Source of the DNA: DAINRZ01 sp964634885
Lineage (GTDB): Bacteria; Bacteroidota; Ignavibacteria; Kapaibacteriales; UBA2268
Length of the DNA stretch: 12,763 nt
NCBI GenBank assembly: GCA_964634885.1
Contig: CAZWLN010000089.1
Location: 1-12,763, forward strand
Direction: 5' to 3'
Under the pieces are notes generated by a model. It made no database searches, had not been told where the DNA came from, and saw nothing but the letters and a program-made list of their open reading frames with translations. The first letter of the stretch is position 1. Every line of letters begins with the position of its first letter. Shown here piece by piece: positions 11,473-12,763 of this stretch. The position numbers were made by a program, and so were the translations under genes.

Positions 11473-11975
11473 TTCCCTTGTTTCAATTTTATGGGATAGT
11501 AATAATCAAACACTATGTCATCCATTCCTTGCCCGGGAGGGTTTACGTAATTCTCCAGTTCGAGGCTCGGCCTGTTGTAATAATCATAGTCTTTCGGATA
11601 GGCGCTTTCATACTCATCCTGGTCCACCAGCCACTCGACAATCGACTTCACAACAATTGCAATACTCTCGACTCCTTTTACCCTGCTCACAGCATAGAGG
11701 CCGCCTTCGAAATGCTCTGATTTCATATTCTCGCCGGGATCAAACCCTTCAGGCACCATAAACAGTACATCGTAGCCCCTGAGCGAACCGCTATTCATCG
11801 CAGGATTATTGAAACCAAAACCCTGAAACATATAAGGGCGATTGAACATGTCATGTCCCGTAGCCCAGTCATAGAATTGCTTTAATACTTCTGTCTCAGG
11901 CGAAAGATTGTTTCTCGAACTGAACCTTATGAAATCCGAAGCCAACAAACGCACAATTCTTATATAGCTCTTCAT
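11469..11975 (-). CDS. Stand-alone GyrI-like / effector-binding-domain protein
   Basis: 168 residues, one domain. It carries the two-repeat pattern of the GyrI-like small-molecule-binding fold (AraC effector-binding type): FQGFGFNNPAM and YDVLFMVPEGFD in the first half; HFEGGLYAVSRVKG (88-101), IVEWLVDQDEY (112-122), RPSLELENYVNP (135-146) and IVFDYYYPIK (154-163) in the second. There is no HTH, so it is not a complete AraC or MerR regulator. Stand-alone members include gyrase inhibitors (SbmC/GyrI), drug-binding proteins and some hydrolases. The Trp in IVEW and the Glu in LELENY, often lining the ligand pocket, are kept. An AGGGAAG ribosome site precedes the ATG. What it binds cannot be told from the sequence, and its neighbour is a membrane protein of unknown role. 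Confidence 0.8.
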   Translation of the reverse strand: MKSYIRIVRLLASDFIRFSSRNNLSPETEVLKQFYDWATGHDMFNRPYMFQGFGFNNPAMNSGSLRGYDVLFMVPEGFDPGENMKSEHFEGGLYAVSRVKGVESIAIVVKSIVEWLVDQDEYESAYPKDYDYYNRPSLELENYVNPPGQGMDDIVFDYYYPIKLKQGK

Positions 11976-12392
11976 ATTCTTCCCTAAATTAAATTATCAT
12001 TCATTTATAAAAACTAAATTAACATTTTTTCATTAATAATTATTAAAAAATTATTTGATAAAGAAAATTATTATTTATTATAGTGTAATAGCAGCTTAAT
12101 TACTTGCAATTAAAGTTATTATCCTATGTAGATTAAATTATATTTTGTTGCATTTTATTTACATAATAATTTCTTTTTGCATTGGAGCTTTTCAGGAAGA
12201 CAGATTTTCAGGACACATTAATTTTTTGGGGATTTTGCAGGAAGTAAACATTGAAATGAATGGTCAGGATTTTTTACTTGTGTTGAAGTTTGAAGGTATC
12301 TATGTCCTTCCATCCCTTGAAAAGATAAAGAATTTCATGTACTAAGACACTAATAATCATTGAGCCTTTCGCATTATGTTTTTACAGACATA
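11976..12392. other. AT-rich gap with one doubtful 66-codon frame
   Basis: About 150 bp upstream of the GyrI-like gene are extremely AT-rich and presumably hold its promoter, but I cannot place one. On the plus strand a frame at 12145-12345 encodes a 66-residue peptide with a hydrophobic start and a mixed tail (GQDFLLVLKFEGIYVLPSLE). Its base composition is less AT-rich than its surroundings, so it may be a remnant. It has no ribosome site, no family I recognise, and it is the only plus-strand candidate in the window. Confidence 0.3.
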
Positions 12393-12410
12393 CAACCCCT
12401 GACGGGGTTG
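12393..12410. repeat. Palindrome CAACCCC-TGAC-GGGGTTG
   Basis: Perfect 7-bp arms around a 4-nt loop. It is the first of a group of GC-rich hairpins in otherwise AT-rich DNA. No T-run follows. It looks like a dispersed intergenic palindrome rather than a terminator. Confidence 0.6.
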
Positions 12411-12540
12411 GAGAAGACTTTCTATTCTCAGAACTCCACAGAAGTTCAACATCTGTTGATAATATCGTATTACAGACAGAGTTGGCTCGTGGCAATGGCA
12501 TTAGATTAATTAATATCTTCCTCCCCAAGAAATCAACCTG

Positions 12541-12557
12541 AGCCTAATAAATAGGCT
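12541..12557. repeat. Palindrome AGCCTA-ATAAA-TAGGCT
   Basis: Perfect 6-bp arms around a 5-nt loop, in the same palindrome cluster. Function unknown. Confidence 0.4.
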
Positions 12558-12593
12558 TGCAAAACCTATGTAAACATCCGGTAGAACTATGGC

Positions 12594-12618
12594 AAAACCG
12601 GTATCCTGGAAAACCGGT
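12594..12618. repeat. Direct repeat AAAACCGGT x2
   Basis: AAAACCGGT occurs at 12594-12602 and 12610-12618, immediately before the next hairpin. Each copy contains the self-complementary ACCGGT. It appears to be part of the composite repeat block. Confidence 0.45.
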
Positions 12619-12619
12619 C

Positions 12620-12637
12620 CACGAGCTAAAGCTCGTG
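12620..12637. repeat. Palindrome CACGAGCT-AA-AGCTCGTG
   Basis: Perfect 8-bp arms with a 2-nt centre (or 7-bp arms and a 4-nt loop in RNA). It is flanked by the AAAACCGGT repeats on one side. Confidence 0.6.
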
Positions 12638-12698
12638 TCTATTTAACCCGGATTGTGCATTAGATAACCCAAAACACAGAATATCCAACCACCCCTGG

Positions 12699-12720
12699 CC
12701 CCTCCTTGTCAAAGGAGGGG
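12699..12720. repeat. Palindrome CCCCTCCTT-GTCA-AAGGAGGGG
   Basis: Perfect 9-bp arms around a 4-nt loop, the strongest hairpin in the window. Similar pyrimidine-rich hairpins followed by CCACCCCTGG-type flanks are, from memory, frequent dispersed intergenic repeats in Bacteroidota-related genomes. No T-run follows on either strand. Confidence 0.65.
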
Positions 12721-12763
12721 AAAACTGTAAATTGTTATATATCAATTATATATGTGATATTTA

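Noticed and set aside
12145..12345. A 66-residue plus-strand gene
   Set aside because: No ribosome site, no family recognised, and the only gene of opposite orientation; kept only as a note within the gap entry.
12699..12720. Intrinsic terminator
   Set aside because: The hairpin is strong but neither strand has a following T-run, and no gene ends next to it.
1..12763. CRISPR array, tRNA or rRNA gene, full insertion sequence, phage genes
   Set aside because: No regularly spaced repeats, cloverleaf, rRNA signature or transposase/integrase motif was seen on either strand.

Overview
The window reads as a bacterial chromosome segment in which every supported gene lies on the minus strand. Coding DNA is moderately GC-balanced and the gaps are strongly AT-rich. 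Gene content (ACR3, an ArsF-like protein, an ArsG/CcdA-like protein, an outer-membrane barrel) and GC-rich hairpin repeats in the last gap suggest a Gram-negative of the Bacteroidota/Ignavibacteriota (FCB) type. That placement is an inference and is only moderately secure.

Layout in transcription order, right to left. Positions 12763-11976 are non-coding, with several short perfect palindromes. Then come a GyrI-like effector-binding-domain protein (11975-11469), a small four-helix membrane protein (11421-11017), a long cytoplasmic coiled-coil protein (10923-9886) and a predicted lipoprotein with a beta-rich C-terminal part (9723-8776). Next is a HigB/RelE-like toxin with an HTH-ImmA/IrrE metallopeptidase antitoxin (8592-7166). 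This module is bracketed by a 90-bp imperfect direct repeat that contains the 3' end of the lipoprotein gene, so a 15-codon gene relic sits beyond the antitoxin.

The left half (6842-1) is an arsenic island: arsR, a fusion of a thioredoxin-coupled arsenate reductase with a ProC-like dinucleotide-binding domain, arsM, and an ArsP-type permease. After a 241-bp gap come six tightly packed genes: small thioredoxin-like protein, ArsF-like secreted thiol protein, second small thioredoxin-like protein, thioredoxin lipoprotein, ArsG/CcdA-like membrane protein, and outer-membrane barrel. The first 33 codons of an ACR3 arsenite exporter run off the left edge. The 241-bp gap holds the decayed start of a four-helix-bundle (S23/23S rRNA intervening-sequence type) gene between 13-bp inverted repeats.

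How it may work: ArsR represses from a 20-bp palindrome over the arsR promoter, and a related 20-bp site lies just before the arsC fusion. ArsC would reduce As(V), ArsM would methylate As(III), and three exporters of different families (ACR3, ArsP-like, ArsG-like) would cover inorganic, methylated and aromatic trivalent arsenicals. The CxxC proteins on both sides of the inner membrane, with a CcdA/DsbD-type protein that has one cysteine in each half, look like either an ArsEFG-type nitroaromatic-arsenical module or a transmembrane thiol relay. The points most worth following are the ArsC-ProC-like fusion, the thiol relay ending in an outer-membrane barrel with an N-terminal CxC, the paired operators, the repeat-flanked toxin-antitoxin module and the S23 relic.
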